A stretch of 64,000 bases of DNA from contig NZ_JAVAIM010000001.1 of NCBI RefSeq assembly GCF_030717945.1, forward strand, positions 557,131-621,130, read 5' to 3'. A program made the position numbers and the translations under genes. Source of the stretch: Qipengyuania profundimaris (GTDB lineage: Bacteria; Pseudomonadota; Alphaproteobacteria; Sphingomonadales; Sphingomonadaceae). Shown in pieces: positions 43,488 to 52,176 of this stretch; the stretch's first letter is position 1, and every line of letters starts with the position of its first letter. Below the pieces are notes generated by a model, which worked only from the letters and a program-made list of their open reading frames with translations, did not search any database and had not been told where the DNA came from.

Positions 43488-43672
43488 CCATCCTGATCGA
43501 CTGCCCTCCCGTCGGCTTGCCTGTACGAGGAGGCGCGAACCAAAACCGGCCAGCTCGCTTTCCGCCTGCAAATATCCCACAGCCGTCGGTCCGCTTCCGG
43601 CCTCCAAGTTGACAATTTTGAGATATAATCAGGCGATTTGCGTCTCAAGCCGAAGTAAGTCACTATCTGATC

Positions 43673-43848
43673 ATGAACGATAAGCTGACCTTCGATCCAT
43701 CGAGCGTCGAGCTGGAAAGCAGGCACAGCGAGACGTCGATGCCGAGGCTTTGGCTCAAGGCGACGTCACGCGTGACGAGTTAGCGCGCGCAAATGGACTC
43801 TTTTCGTCGCCTGCGATCGTCAATCGGCGTGTGGTCCGTAAGTATTAG
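43673..43848 (+). pseudogene. Possible frameshifted small gene
   Basis: The start MNDKLTFDPSSVEL continues sensibly only in another frame (KQAQRDVDAEALAQGDVTRDEL, ARANGLFSSPAIVNRRVV). The joined product resembles a short helical antitoxin- or VbhA-like segment just before an antitoxin gene. Weak call. The rest of 43,488-43,912 contains nothing recognisable. Confidence 0.3.
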
Positions 43849-43912
43849 CATCGTTCGAAGTGAGCCAAGTGTTAGAAGCGGATATCAAGGCCGCGGATGC
43901 GAGGATCTCCGC

Positions 43913-44389
43913 ATGACGAGGGTAGTTAAGGACCGTGTAGCCCTTCGTGCCTTTTTCAAGATTGCAAAGGTTTGGGGGCTCACCGACGATGAACAGCTAA
44001 GCATTTTGGGTCAGCCAGACCAGGCGACTTTCGATGCGTGGCGACACGGCGAAGGGCCGACGCTTCCAAGGGACACGCTTGAGCGCATCTCGTACGTCTT
44101 GGGGATTTTTCAGGGGATCAATACCCTCTTGCCAGATAAGGAGATTGCAGCCGCGTGGGTTCGCCAGCCCAACGATGCTCCGATCTTCGACGGAATCAGT
44201 GCTCTTGATCGAATGACTGCGGGCAATGTCAGTGACCTATTGGTGGTCCGGCAGTACCTTGATGCTGAGGCGCCCCCATTGAAAACCTCGAGAGATCGGT
44301 TGTTTGGAGCTTTGGAAGGTAAAATCTCGATAGCTGATGACTTCGACGAGACTCCGCCAGACATCATTGATGTGATGGAAGGCCGCTAG
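43913..44389 (+). CDS. Xre/MbcA/ParS-type antitoxin with Phd-like tail
   Basis: A 158-residue protein. The N-terminal part is an Xre-like HTH (GLTDDEQLSILGQPDQATFDAWR, shortened), the middle is the MbcA/ParS toxin-binding domain (NDAPIFDGISALDRM...GNVSDLLVVRQYLDA). The last 35 residues (RLFGALEGKISIADDFDE, PPDIIDVMEGR) look like the end of a Phd/VapB antitoxin. No RES or PIN toxin follows. Start at the ATG 43913; the upstream extension is unrelated. Probably an orphan or chimeric antitoxin. Confidence 0.8.
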   Translation: MTRVVKDRVALRAFFKIAKVWGLTDDEQLSILGQPDQATFDAWRHGEGPTLPRDTLERISYVLGIFQGINTLLPDKEIAAAWVRQPNDAPIFDGISALDRMTAGNVSDLLVVRQYLDAEAPPLKTSRDRLFGALEGKISIADDFDETPPDIIDVMEGR

Positions 44390-44718
44390 CATCCGAAAGC
44401 TGATCCGTTGACTCGAATCCGGAGTAGCCGCTTGAACTGAGTTGCTGGTTATTTCAGCAATGCGCCCGCTCGCGGCGTGGCTGCTCTCGAACACATGGCG
44501 ACTAGAAGCGGAAGTTCCACAAGCGGCCCCAAAGCCGCCAGACCGCTACCAATGAGAGCTGACGGTCAGCATCGCGCCCTAATTCCGGACGTTCGAATGC
44601 TCCCTGCGAATGCCTGAAAGCCGACCGGCAGCTTTGCTCCGGCAATGAGCACCGCGAATGTCCGATTATGGGTGGAAAGCAGCCGTTCTCTACCAAGAAT
44701 CAGCAAGCCTTGGTTTAT
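44390..44718. other. Gene-free stretch at island edge
   Basis: About 330 bases between the antitoxin and the efflux operon. No gene seen. It contains the 16-mer AGCGGCCCCAAAGCCG (44522-44537) that recurs at 52118-52133. It may hold the right boundary of the island. No terminator for the efflux operon was recognised. Confidence 0.55.
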
Positions 44719-46086
44719 TCATTCTGGTGCCCCACCGACCGCCTGATAGAGCCCGACCAGCGCGGTCAGCTCATCGGCCCTCACTTGCACCAGCGACAGC
44801 TCGACGCCCAGCAAGGCACGCTGTGCATCGAGCTGCTCGATATAGGGTGTGTAGCCGGCACGATAGCGGTTGCGCGCATGGCGCAGCGCATCGGCCACGG
44901 CCACCTGCTGGGCTTCGAGCGCAGCTTCCTGATCTTTGAGATTGGCCAGCACCGCCATGCGATCTTCTACCTCGCGAAAGGCGTTGAGGACGGCCGAGCG
45001 GTATGCCCAGGCCGCCTGGTCCCGCTGTGCCTTCGCTCCCTCGAGCTGTGCCTGCAGCTTGCCGCCCTGGAAAATAGGGGCGAGAATACTGCCGCCAAGC
45101 GACCATACACCTAGGGGATCGGCAAGCAGGTCGGATAGCACCAACCCCGCCGCGGCCCCGAGGTCGATGGAGGGCATGAAGTCGGCGCGGGCCACGCGCA
45201 TTTGCGCATCTGCCGCCGCAATGCGGTACTCCGCTGCAGCGACATCCGGACGACGGCGCAGCAGCTCGGAAGGGAGGGTCGCAGGTGCCGGTGTCCGGCG
45301 CAGATCGGCCAGCGTCCCGCCCCGCTCGATTGCGCCTGGCAATTCGCCGGTCAGGACCGAGAGGGCATTTTCCTGCCGCGCGATCTGCGCCTTCAATTGC
45401 GGAACGAGCTGCGCGGTGGCCTGGTACTCGGCCTCGGCCTGCCTGAGGGGGAGCTGGGAGGTGTAGCCGACCTCGGCTCGGTCGCGGGCAAATTTCACCG
45501 CCTCCTGCCGTGCAACCAGAGTTTCCAGCAGCACGGAAAGCCGCTTGTCGAGCGCAAGAAGGGTGATGTAGCCGCTGGCGGTTGCCGCGCTTACCGATAG
45601 GCGCGCCGCTTCCGCGCTTGCAGCGCTTGCGGCGACCCCCGCCTCGGCAGCCTCGACGCGGGCGGCATTCTTGCCAAAGAGATCAAGCTCGTAGGAAGCG
45701 CGGAATGCTGGCTGAGCAGCAACGGTGGTCTGCGCCTGTCCGAACGGCGAAACCTCACGCCGGACGCCGCCCTCGACGCCCGCGCCAAGTGCGGGAAGAA
45801 GGAAACCGCGCGAGGCCAGCTCGGTCGCGCGCGCCTCTTCGACACGGGCGGCGGCGATTTGCACATCGGGATTGTTGAGCCGGGCCTGTTCGACAAGCTG
45901 CGAAAGCTGCGGGTCACCGAAGGCGTCCCACCAATCCCCTTCGACCGGAGCCGTCACCTCGAGGCTGGTTCGCCACTCGGTCGGTGGAGTAACCGCGGCA
46001 CCGAGCAGGGCCTCCTGCAACGCAGGCGCGCAGGCAGAGAGGGCAAGCGCGGTGGTGGCCAAAAAAGCGAGCGATGTGCGCTTCAC
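44719..46086 (-). CDS. Outer-membrane efflux lipoprotein, NodT/OprM family
   Basis: A 455-residue TolC-like outer-membrane channel with lipobox LSAC (Cys near residue 19) and two repeats of the OEP domain (LVEQARLNNPDVQIAAARVEEAR..., and RRRPDVAAAEYRIAAADAQMRVARADFMPSIDL shortened). GTG start at 46086 with GGAGG upstream. Last gene of the tetR-emrB-emrA-oprM-like operon; gives the exit duct for the EmrAB pump. Confidence 0.93.
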   Translation of the reverse strand: MKRTSLAFLATTALALSACAPALQEALLGAAVTPPTEWRTSLEVTAPVEGDWWDAFGDPQLSQLVEQARLNNPDVQIAAARVEEARATELASRGFLLPALGAGVEGGVRREVSPFGQAQTTVAAQPAFRASYELDLFGKNAARVEAAEAGVAASAASAEAARLSVSAATASGYITLLALDKRLSVLLETLVARQEAVKFARDRAEVGYTSQLPLRQAEAEYQATAQLVPQLKAQIARQENALSVLTGELPGAIERGGTLADLRRTPAPATLPSELLRRRPDVAAAEYRIAAADAQMRVARADFMPSIDLGAAAGLVLSDLLADPLGVWSLGGSILAPIFQGGKLQAQLEGAKAQRDQAAWAYRSAVLNAFREVEDRMAVLANLKDQEAALEAQQVAVADALRHARNRYRAGYTPYIEQLDAQRALLGVELSLVQVRADELTALVGLYQAVGGAPE

Positions 46087-46088
46087 GA

Positions 46089-47198
46089 TCAATCCTCCGT
46101 ATGGACGGTGGCGACAACCGACATGCCCGGGCCGAGCCGCGTTGCCGCCTCCTGCCCCTTGTCGAGCACGATGCGCACGGCGATGCGCTGCGGCACTTTC
46201 ACGAAATTGCCTGCCCCCGTGTCGGGCTTCACGAGGCTGAATTCGCTGCTGGCCGCCGGCGCGATGCTCTGCACGCGGCCGGTGAGTTCGACGCCTCCCA
46301 GCGCATCGATCTCCAGCGTGGCGCGCTGGCCGACCGCCATGTTCGCGGTTTGCGTTTCCTTGAAATTGGCCACCACCCACAAATCGTCGGGCACGATATA
46401 CATGAGCTGGGTCCCGGCAGTGACCAGCTGGCCCACGCGCGCGCTGACCTCGCTCAGGCGTCCGGCCCGAGGCGCGCGGATCTCGGTGCGGGAAAGCTCG
46501 AACTCGGCGAGGCCCTTGGTCGCCTGGGCGCCAGCCACCTGCGCTTCGAGCGCGCCGCGCCCGACGGTGACCGAGCGCACGTTTTCAGCCGCGATGGCGC
46601 GCTGCGCCTGCGCCTGCCTCACGCCCGCCTGCGCCTGTTGCAGCGCTGCACGGGCCTGGTCGCGTTCGCGTAAGGAGACCGAGCCTTCATCGACCAGTTC
46701 GGCGATGCGGTTCGTGTCGGCCTGCGCTTTTTGTAGCCCGGCGCGGGCGGCAGCGACGGCGGCATCCTGCGCTTCGAGCTGCGCCTGTGCCGAGCGCAGG
46801 CTCTGGGCGCTGTTGGCCAGCGTGGCTTGCTGCGCCGCCGTGTTGGCCGCGCCCTGCTGGAGCTTTTGCTGGTAGGGTGCATCGTCGATCCGGGCGAGCA
46901 GATCGCCCTTTTCCACGCGCTGGAAGTCCGCCACCGGCACATCGACGAGGTAGCCTGCGACCTGCGGGCTGACGACCGTGGTGCGCCCCCGGACATAGGC
47001 GTTGTTCGTCGTCTCGTCGCCTCCGCCGAAGGGCGGGAGGTCCCAGGCGAACAACGCCACGAGAACGCCGATCAGGATCGCTCCGACCGCCACCACGATG
47101 CGGCGGCGGGAGGGATTGGGCGACCACCCTGTCTCCTGCCCGGAAGCGCGCGCGTCTTCGGTCATGGTTTCGGTTCCGGAAAGGTTCGGGTCGATCAT
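46089..47198 (-). CDS. emrA: EmrA-like membrane fusion protein
   Basis: A 369-residue HlyD-family periplasmic adaptor. One membrane helix (about 34-52), lipoyl-like halves (TTVVSPQVAGYLVDVPVADFQRV, IRAPRAGRLSEVSARVGQLV) flanking a long alpha-helical hairpin, and a C-terminal beta-barrel. ATG at 47198 overlaps the emrB stop as ATGA. It couples the MFS transporter to the outer-membrane channel. Confidence 0.93.
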   Translation of the reverse strand: MIDPNLSGTETMTEDARASGQETGWSPNPSRRRIVVAVGAILIGVLVALFAWDLPPFGGGDETTNNAYVRGRTTVVSPQVAGYLVDVPVADFQRVEKGDLLARIDDAPYQQKLQQGAANTAAQQATLANSAQSLRSAQAQLEAQDAAVAAARAGLQKAQADTNRIAELVDEGSVSLRERDQARAALQQAQAGVRQAQAQRAIAAENVRSVTVGRGALEAQVAGAQATKGLAEFELSRTEIRAPRAGRLSEVSARVGQLVTAGTQLMYIVPDDLWVVANFKETQTANMAVGQRATLEIDALGGVELTGRVQSIAPAASSEFSLVKPDTGAGNFVKVPQRIAVRIVLDKGQEAATRLGPGMSVVATVHTED

Positions 47199-48880
47199 TG
47201 TCTGGTCCTTGCGAGCATGGCCTCCATGAAGGCCAGTTCCTTGGCGAGCGGGTTGCGCCCGCGGATCTTGTTGATGAACCACGGCACGAAGACGGCGGCG
47301 AACGTCACCGCCGACAGCGTGCCGATGAGGAAGAAAACATCGTTGAAGGCGAGCACTGCGGCTTCGCGGCCGACTTCCTGCGAGACGCTCGCGGCGGCGG
47401 CCTGTTGCTGAAGGGCGGGATCGCCCTGGAGCGGAGCAGCGCGCTGTGCGGCATTGCCGAGAGCCTGGCCAAGTTGCTGGTTGGCGAGCGTGAGCGTACT
47501 GCCCGCATCGATGAGATGCGTCTTCAGGCGCACGGTATGGAAGGCGGACAGCAGCGATATACCCGCCAGGCCACCGATCGATTGCGAGAGCGAGAATATC
47601 GCGATGAAACTGATGACATAGCTCTGGCCTGCCGCGAGCGCGCGCAGCATGCCCTCCATCATGATCGGTCCCATCGCGAAGACCGCCGCGAAGGCGATGG
47701 CGGCCTGCGTGAGGTAGAGGTCCTGCGGCCGCGTCATCACCCCGGTGCGCGTATCGGAAAAGGCGGCGATGCAGATGACGAGGATCGCGAAGAGCACGGG
47801 CAGGGTCAGGTCCTTGGGGTCCAGCCGCACGACCGACAGCGCCATGCCGCCGAACGTCGCCCCGGCAAGCACCCAGAAATAGTCCGTCAGCTGCTCGTTG
47901 CCGTAACCCAGCGCGGCGAACATCCCGCTCGCCCCGAAGCCCTGTTCGGCCACGAGAATGCGCACCGTCGCCCCGATCAGCGCGAGCGCGAGGATGGAGC
48001 GGCTCGACAGCCAGCTAAGGTCGAGCATGGGGCTCTTGCGGTTCGCCTCGATCAGAAAGCAGCCGCCCAGCGCGAGGATGCTGGCGGCCAGCGCGTAGCC
48101 GAGCCATGGCGTGTCCCACCACTGGATGCGGCCTTGGATGAGGAAGGCGCAGAGCGCGGCGACACCGACGATGAACAGGGCGATGCTCGGTATATCGAGC
48201 TTCTCGAAAGTCTGCTTGCGGATGCCCGGCGGCAGGCGCAGCCAGTAGACCATCCCCAGGCCGAGCAAGGAAAGCGCGAACTGGAACTGGAAAATGTGGC
48301 TGATGTCGCCATCGACCAGCAGCGCTGGCGACAGCGCACGGGTCAGCGGGATCGCAACCTGTGTCAAGCCGAGCGAGATGACCAGCCCGCCGACGCGCAT
48401 GGCGGGGGGCAGGCCCTGCATGAGGTAATAGATGGCGAGCGCCGACAGCCCGCTGGCGGTAATGCCCGCAACCGCACGCGCGGCGAGTTCGGGATAGAAG
48501 CCGGGACCGATCATCTGCACGAAATTGGCCGCGACTAGTCCCGCCATGGCCCAGCGCACGAAGGGCTGGATGCCGAATTCCTGGCGCACGCGGAACAGCA
48601 GCATGCTCATCGTGGCATAGGTCGAATAGAAGGCCACCGTCAGCCACCCGGCCTCGACCGGGGTCAGAGCAAACTCGGCCTGGAGCGCCGGGGCATTGGC
48701 GAGCTGGAAGCCGTTTTGCGCACCGCCCACCAGCGCCATGAAGACACCGATGGCGAGATAGGCCGCCCGGCGCGCCGGGGGGTGGTCGGGATTGGCCGGA
48801 GAGCCGGGGAGGATCGGCATCTCGTGCGGCTTGAACCGATAGCCGTCCACAGTGTCGACGAGGGTATCGCGCCCGGTCAT
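47195..48880 (-). CDS. emrB: EmrB-like MFS drug efflux transporter (DHA2 family)
   Basis: A 561-residue 14-helix major-facilitator protein. The N-terminal helix AYLAIGVFMALVGGAQNG and the AGWLTVAFYSTYATMSMLL segment fit the DHA2/EmrB group; the end carries a large periplasmic loop and a final helix (LIGTLSAVTFAAVFVPWFI). Substrates, probably hydrophobic toxic compounds, cannot be predicted. ATGA overlaps on both sides. Confidence 0.92.
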   Translation of the reverse strand: MTGRDTLVDTVDGYRFKPHEMPILPGSPANPDHPPARRAAYLAIGVFMALVGGAQNGFQLANAPALQAEFALTPVEAGWLTVAFYSTYATMSMLLFRVRQEFGIQPFVRWAMAGLVAANFVQMIGPGFYPELAARAVAGITASGLSALAIYYLMQGLPPAMRVGGLVISLGLTQVAIPLTRALSPALLVDGDISHIFQFQFALSLLGLGMVYWLRLPPGIRKQTFEKLDIPSIALFIVGVAALCAFLIQGRIQWWDTPWLGYALAASILALGGCFLIEANRKSPMLDLSWLSSRSILALALIGATVRILVAEQGFGASGMFAALGYGNEQLTDYFWVLAGATFGGMALSVVRLDPKDLTLPVLFAILVICIAAFSDTRTGVMTRPQDLYLTQAAIAFAAVFAMGPIMMEGMLRALAAGQSYVISFIAIFSLSQSIGGLAGISLLSAFHTVRLKTHLIDAGSTLTLANQQLGQALGNAAQRAAPLQGDPALQQQAAAASVSQEVGREAAVLAFNDVFFLIGTLSAVTFAAVFVPWFINKIRGRNPLAKELAFMEAMLARTRQ

Positions 48881-49506
48881 GGCACCAGCGCTCCTGCGAC
48901 GAGTACCTCTTCGAGCGCGGCTGCAAAACGCGCATCGTCTTCCATGCCGCCGACAAGCTTGCCGAGGCGTTCGCGCCGGGCGACGGTGCTGGCGGCAGAA
49001 TAGATGAAGTTCGCCACCCGGAACTGCAGGTGCGCCTGTGCGTCACCCCGCTCCTCAGCCGCCGCCTGGGCCAGATCGATGAAGTGGCGGTGCAGCGGCA
49101 GCGAAAGCGTTTCGAGCAGCCATTGCGAGCGGTCGCTGTCGATGGTGATATCGCGCAGCAGCAGGCGGGGGACCTCGGGCCGGTCGAGGAGGTAGGCGAG
49201 GAAGGCGCGGGCCGAATGGTCGAGCCGCTGCTGCGCACTTGCCTCGTCGCTATTGCCGGGAGCCTGCTCGAGCGCATCCCGCAGGTCGGCACCGGCTTGC
49301 GAGACGATATCCTTCCACAAGCCCTGCTTGCCGCCGAAGCGATAGGAAATCAGCGCGACATCGACCCCGGCATCGCCCGCGATCTCGCGCAGCGAGGTGG
49401 CTTCGAAACCCTGCGCGGCAAAGCGCTGCAGCGCGGCGCGAGATATCGCCGCACTGGTGTCGGTATCGGTATCTTTAGGGCGTCCCCGCCCGCGTCGCTC
49501 AGCCAT
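48877..49506 (-). CDS. TetR family transcriptional repressor
   Basis: A 209-residue TetR-type regulator. HTH at the N-terminus: AALQRFAAQGFEATSLREIAGDAGVDVALISYRFGGKQGL, shortened. The C-terminal domain is variable. It is the first gene of the efflux operon and should repress it through the palindrome at 49549-49570; a ligand exported by the pump would be the inducer. Confidence 0.93.
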   Translation of the reverse strand: MAERRGRGRPKDTDTDTSAAISRAALQRFAAQGFEATSLREIAGDAGVDVALISYRFGGKQGLWKDIVSQAGADLRDALEQAPGNSDEASAQQRLDHSARAFLAYLLDRPEVPRLLLRDITIDSDRSQWLLETLSLPLHRHFIDLAQAAAEERGDAQAHLQFRVANFIYSAASTVARRERLGKLVGGMEDDARFAAALEEVLVAGALVP

Positions 49507-49548
49507 TCACCGCTCCTTGTGCGCTGCAACATAAGGCCCGGCAAATGA

Positions 49549-49570
49549 TTATTCAATGGTTGTTGAATAA
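49549..49570. promoter_or_regulatory. Palindromic TetR operator
   Basis: TTATTCAA (49549-49556) and TTGAATAA (49563-49570) form a perfect 8-bp inverted repeat with a 6-base spacer, 42 bases upstream of the tetR start, in the AT-rich divergent region. Size and position fit a TetR-family operator for the efflux operon and possibly the DJ-1 gene. Confidence 0.7.
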
Positions 49571-49756
49571 ATCGACATGGGCCGGCTGCCAACCGCGCGG
49601 AGCGACCCATTCTCCATGGATAAACACCGCCACGCGAACGGTTCCGCCCGACAGGGAAAATTGCGTTTCGAAACCGAACTGCCGCTGGCGTGTTCACATC
49701 ACGAAGCCCGCTTCGATTGCGACGGGCGCAATTCCCTCGATAAAAGGACTACTCGC

Positions 49757-50443
49757 ATGAAAATCCTCATGGTTCTCACCAGCCACGACAAACTGGGCGA
49801 TACCGGCAAGAAGACCGGTTTCTGGCTCGAGGAATTTGCGGCGCCCTATTACCTGCTCAAGGATGCGGGCCACGAGATCACGCTGGCGAGCCCGGCCGGC
49901 GGACAGCCCCCGCTCGACCCCAAATCCGACGAGCCCGACGCGCAGACCGATGCGACCAAGCGGTTCAAGGAAGACGAGGAAGCGCAGGCCCACCTCGCAT
50001 CGACCCACAAGCTTGCCGATATCGACGTCTCCAAATTCGACGGGGTGTTTTACCCGGGCGGCCACGGGCCCTTGTGGGACCTGGCCGAAAGCGCCGATTC
50101 CAAAGCGATCATCGAAGGCGCGCTTAAGGCGGACAAGCCGGTGGCGCTCGTTTGCCATGCCCCTGCCGTGCTCAAGAATGTCGCCACGCCTGAAGGGGAC
50201 CCGATCGTGAAGGGCCGGAAGGTCACCGGGTTCACCAACGAGGAGGAAGAAGCGGTCGGCCTGACCGACGTCGTACCTTTCCTGCTCGAGGACGTGCTGA
50301 AGGAGCAAGGCGGCGAGTTTACCAAGGACGGCGTATTCGAACCCTATGTCGTGCAGGATGGCCTGCTGATTACCGGCCAGAACCCGCCTTCGAGCGAGCC
50401 GGCTGCCGAAAAGCTGCTCGAAACGCTCGCCGCCCAAGAGTGA
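49757..50443 (+). CDS. DJ-1/PfpI family protein (Hsp31-like)
   Basis: A 228-residue type-1 glutamine-amidotransferase-like protein. Conserved features: FYPGGHGPLWDL with the Glu/His loop, VCHAPAVLKN with the reactive Cys, and a preceding KKTGFWLEEFAAPYYLLKDAG with the catalytic Glu. Members of this branch are glyoxalase III or deglycase-like chaperones. The start at 49757 was chosen over the long upstream frame. It is divergent from tetR and may share its operator. Confidence 0.92.
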   Translation: MKILMVLTSHDKLGDTGKKTGFWLEEFAAPYYLLKDAGHEITLASPAGGQPPLDPKSDEPDAQTDATKRFKEDEEAQAHLASTHKLADIDVSKFDGVFYPGGHGPLWDLAESADSKAIIEGALKADKPVALVCHAPAVLKNVATPEGDPIVKGRKVTGFTNEEEEAVGLTDVVPFLLEDVLKEQGGEFTKDGVFEPYVVQDGLLITGQNPPSSEPAAEKLLETLAAQE

Positions 50444-50557
50444 ATTGTGCAGGTACGCGCGTGACGTGCCTGTCTACTCCTGGCGCACTACGGAACACCG
50501 TTTAACGGAATGGCAGCTTGAGCGAGAGGTACGACACCTCCCGCTCAAGGCCCGAGA

Positions 50558-51055
50558 TTATGAGTAGGCGCCTTCTGAGTAGGTCAGCTCGTAGCTGTGG
50601 CTGTAGACCTCGAAGACGATGCCGAACGGATCTTCGACGTAGCACATGCGATAGGGTTTTTCGGCGGGGTAGTATTCGCGGATCGGCATGCGCTGCTTGC
50701 CGCCAGCCGCCACGATCTTCTCGACCAGCCCTTCGACGTCAGGGTCCTGCACGCAGAAGTGAAAGGTCCCGTGGCGCTTTTGATCGAGATTGTCATCGGG
50801 GGCGTAGTTATCGGGGAACTCGAAGATTTCGATGCCTACTCGGTCGGCCGTCGCGAGATGGGCGATCTTGAGCGACCTCCAATTGGGGCCGAACACATCT
50901 GTGCACATGACGCCGATCGGACTGTCGTCCTCGAACACCTCGGTTGGTTCCATTATGGTATAAAGGCCGAGGACTTCGGTGTAGAATTTGACGGCAGCCT
51001 CGAGGTCGGGGACCGAGAGACCGATATGCGAGAAGGTCTTGGGCGATACGTTCAT
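50558..51055 (-). CDS. VOC family (glyoxalase-like) protein
   Basis: A 165-residue vicinal-oxygen-chelate protein with two beta-alpha-beta-beta-beta units: FSHIGLSVPDLEAAVKFYTEVLGL and HFCVQDPDVEGLVEKIVAAGG...YVEDPFGIVFEVYS with metal-type His and Glu. AAAGGATAA precedes the ATG at 51055. Divergent from a LysR gene that probably controls it. Confidence 0.9.
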   Translation of the reverse strand: MNVSPKTFSHIGLSVPDLEAAVKFYTEVLGLYTIMEPTEVFEDDSPIGVMCTDVFGPNWRSLKIAHLATADRVGIEIFEFPDNYAPDDNLDQKRHGTFHFCVQDPDVEGLVEKIVAAGGKQRMPIREYYPAEKPYRMCYVEDPFGIVFEVYSHSYELTYSEGAYS

Positions 51056-51113
51056 GGTTATCCTTTCACTATCTGACTCCGCTGATATCGACCTTCGGCG
51101 CAAGAATTTGAAA

Positions 51114-51138
51114 TTATCATCTGGCATAAGTGTGATAA
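51114..51138. promoter_or_regulatory. Inverted repeat in VOC-lysR divergent promoter
   Basis: TTATCA (51114-51119) and TGATAA (51133-51138) form a 6-bp inverted repeat with 13-base spacing, ending ten bases before the lysR start. The layout fits a LysR-type binding site acting on both genes. Confidence 0.5.
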
Positions 51139-51147
51139 CACTGCGTT

Positions 51148-52047
51148 ATGGCAGAGCTTAATTCGCATTGGCTGAGATCCTTTACCGTCCTTTGTGAAGA
51201 GGGCCACTTCACGCGCGCAGCCGAGCGGCTCAACATGACCCAGCCCGGAATGTCCCAGCACATCGCCAAGCTGGAACAGCAGTTGGGTAGATCGCTGATA
51301 GAGCGGGATACGCCGGGTTTCGTCCTCACCGATGCCGGCGAGAAGACCCTTGCGATGGCGCGCGCACGTTGGCGCGAGGAACGCGAGTTTCTCGATAGCT
51401 TGGAGGACGAGGGTGAGGATCGAGGTGTGATCAGCGTGGCCTGTTCGGGCAGTTTCGCGATGTTGCTCTATCCTAGCTTGATTGCTTGGATGGCCGAGGC
51501 CCCGGAAATTTCCTCGCGCCTCACAGCGGCGCCAGAAGAAAGCATCGTGTCCGGTGTTCTCGCAGGGACTTATGATGTCGGCATTGTGGGGGATGTGCCG
51601 CGCCACCCGCGTCTGACGAGCGAGCATTTGGGTGCTGAGCCGCTAGACCTGATTTTGCCGCTTGAATGGGAGGGACGCCCGCTCGAGTTCGAGGACTTGC
51701 AAGCGCTGGGCCTCGTCCAGCATCCCGACGGGGCACTATATGCCGATGCGGTTCTCGGAGCTAATTTCGCCAGCGAATACCGCAGCACAGAAAGCCTGCG
51801 CGTCCGCAGCTTCGTCAACCAGATCGGCCAGATTCCCGCGCCCGTTGCGCAAGGGTTGGCCTATTCGATCCTGCCGCGCAGCGGAGTCCTGGCTTTCCCG
51901 CAGCGCGAAAAACTGTCGATCGCGTCCTTACCGCAATCCAGCGTCCTCCAACTTCACCTCATTACGCTGAAGCGGAAGACCCGCTCACCGCGGGTTGAAA
52001 AGCTAGCTCGTTTGATCAGAGAAGAGGTCGGCAAACTAACATTCTGA
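51148..52047 (+). CDS. LysR family transcriptional regulator
   Basis: A 299-residue LysR-type regulator: N-terminal HTH (LRSFTVLCEEGHFTRAAERL, MTQPGMSQHIAKLEQQLG) and a periplasmic-binding-protein-like effector domain (VISVACSGSFAMLLYPSLIAWM onward). Likely regulator of the divergent VOC gene. Confidence 0.94.
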   Translation: MAELNSHWLRSFTVLCEEGHFTRAAERLNMTQPGMSQHIAKLEQQLGRSLIERDTPGFVLTDAGEKTLAMARARWREEREFLDSLEDEGEDRGVISVACSGSFAMLLYPSLIAWMAEAPEISSRLTAAPEESIVSGVLAGTYDVGIVGDVPRHPRLTSEHLGAEPLDLILPLEWEGRPLEFEDLQALGLVQHPDGALYADAVLGANFASEYRSTESLRVRSFVNQIGQIPAPVAQGLAYSILPRSGVLAFPQREKLSIASLPQSSVLQLHLITLKRKTRSPRVEKLARLIREEVGKLTF

Positions 52048-52117
52048 ACGACTGCTATCGGGTCGGAAGCGGAATGACCGCTTTTCGATAGAATGGGCCG
52101 AAAGCAGACCGACGGCT

Positions 52118-52133
52118 AGCGGCCCCAAAGCCG
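52118..52133 (+). repeat. Second copy of 16-bp repeat AGCGGCCCCAAAGCCG
   Basis: Identical to 44522-44537 and in the same orientation. The two copies bracket the efflux-DJ-1-VOC-LysR segment. Immediate flanks also match partly (19 of 21 positions). Confidence 0.5.
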
Positions 52134-52176
52134 TCATGACCTACCACCACTTTTACAACAAATGGCCAACGTTCGT

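Noticed and set aside
44400..44425. tRNA 3' fragment as attachment site
   Set aside because: The CTCGAATCC string resembles a T-loop, but no acceptor or anticodon stem can be built around it.
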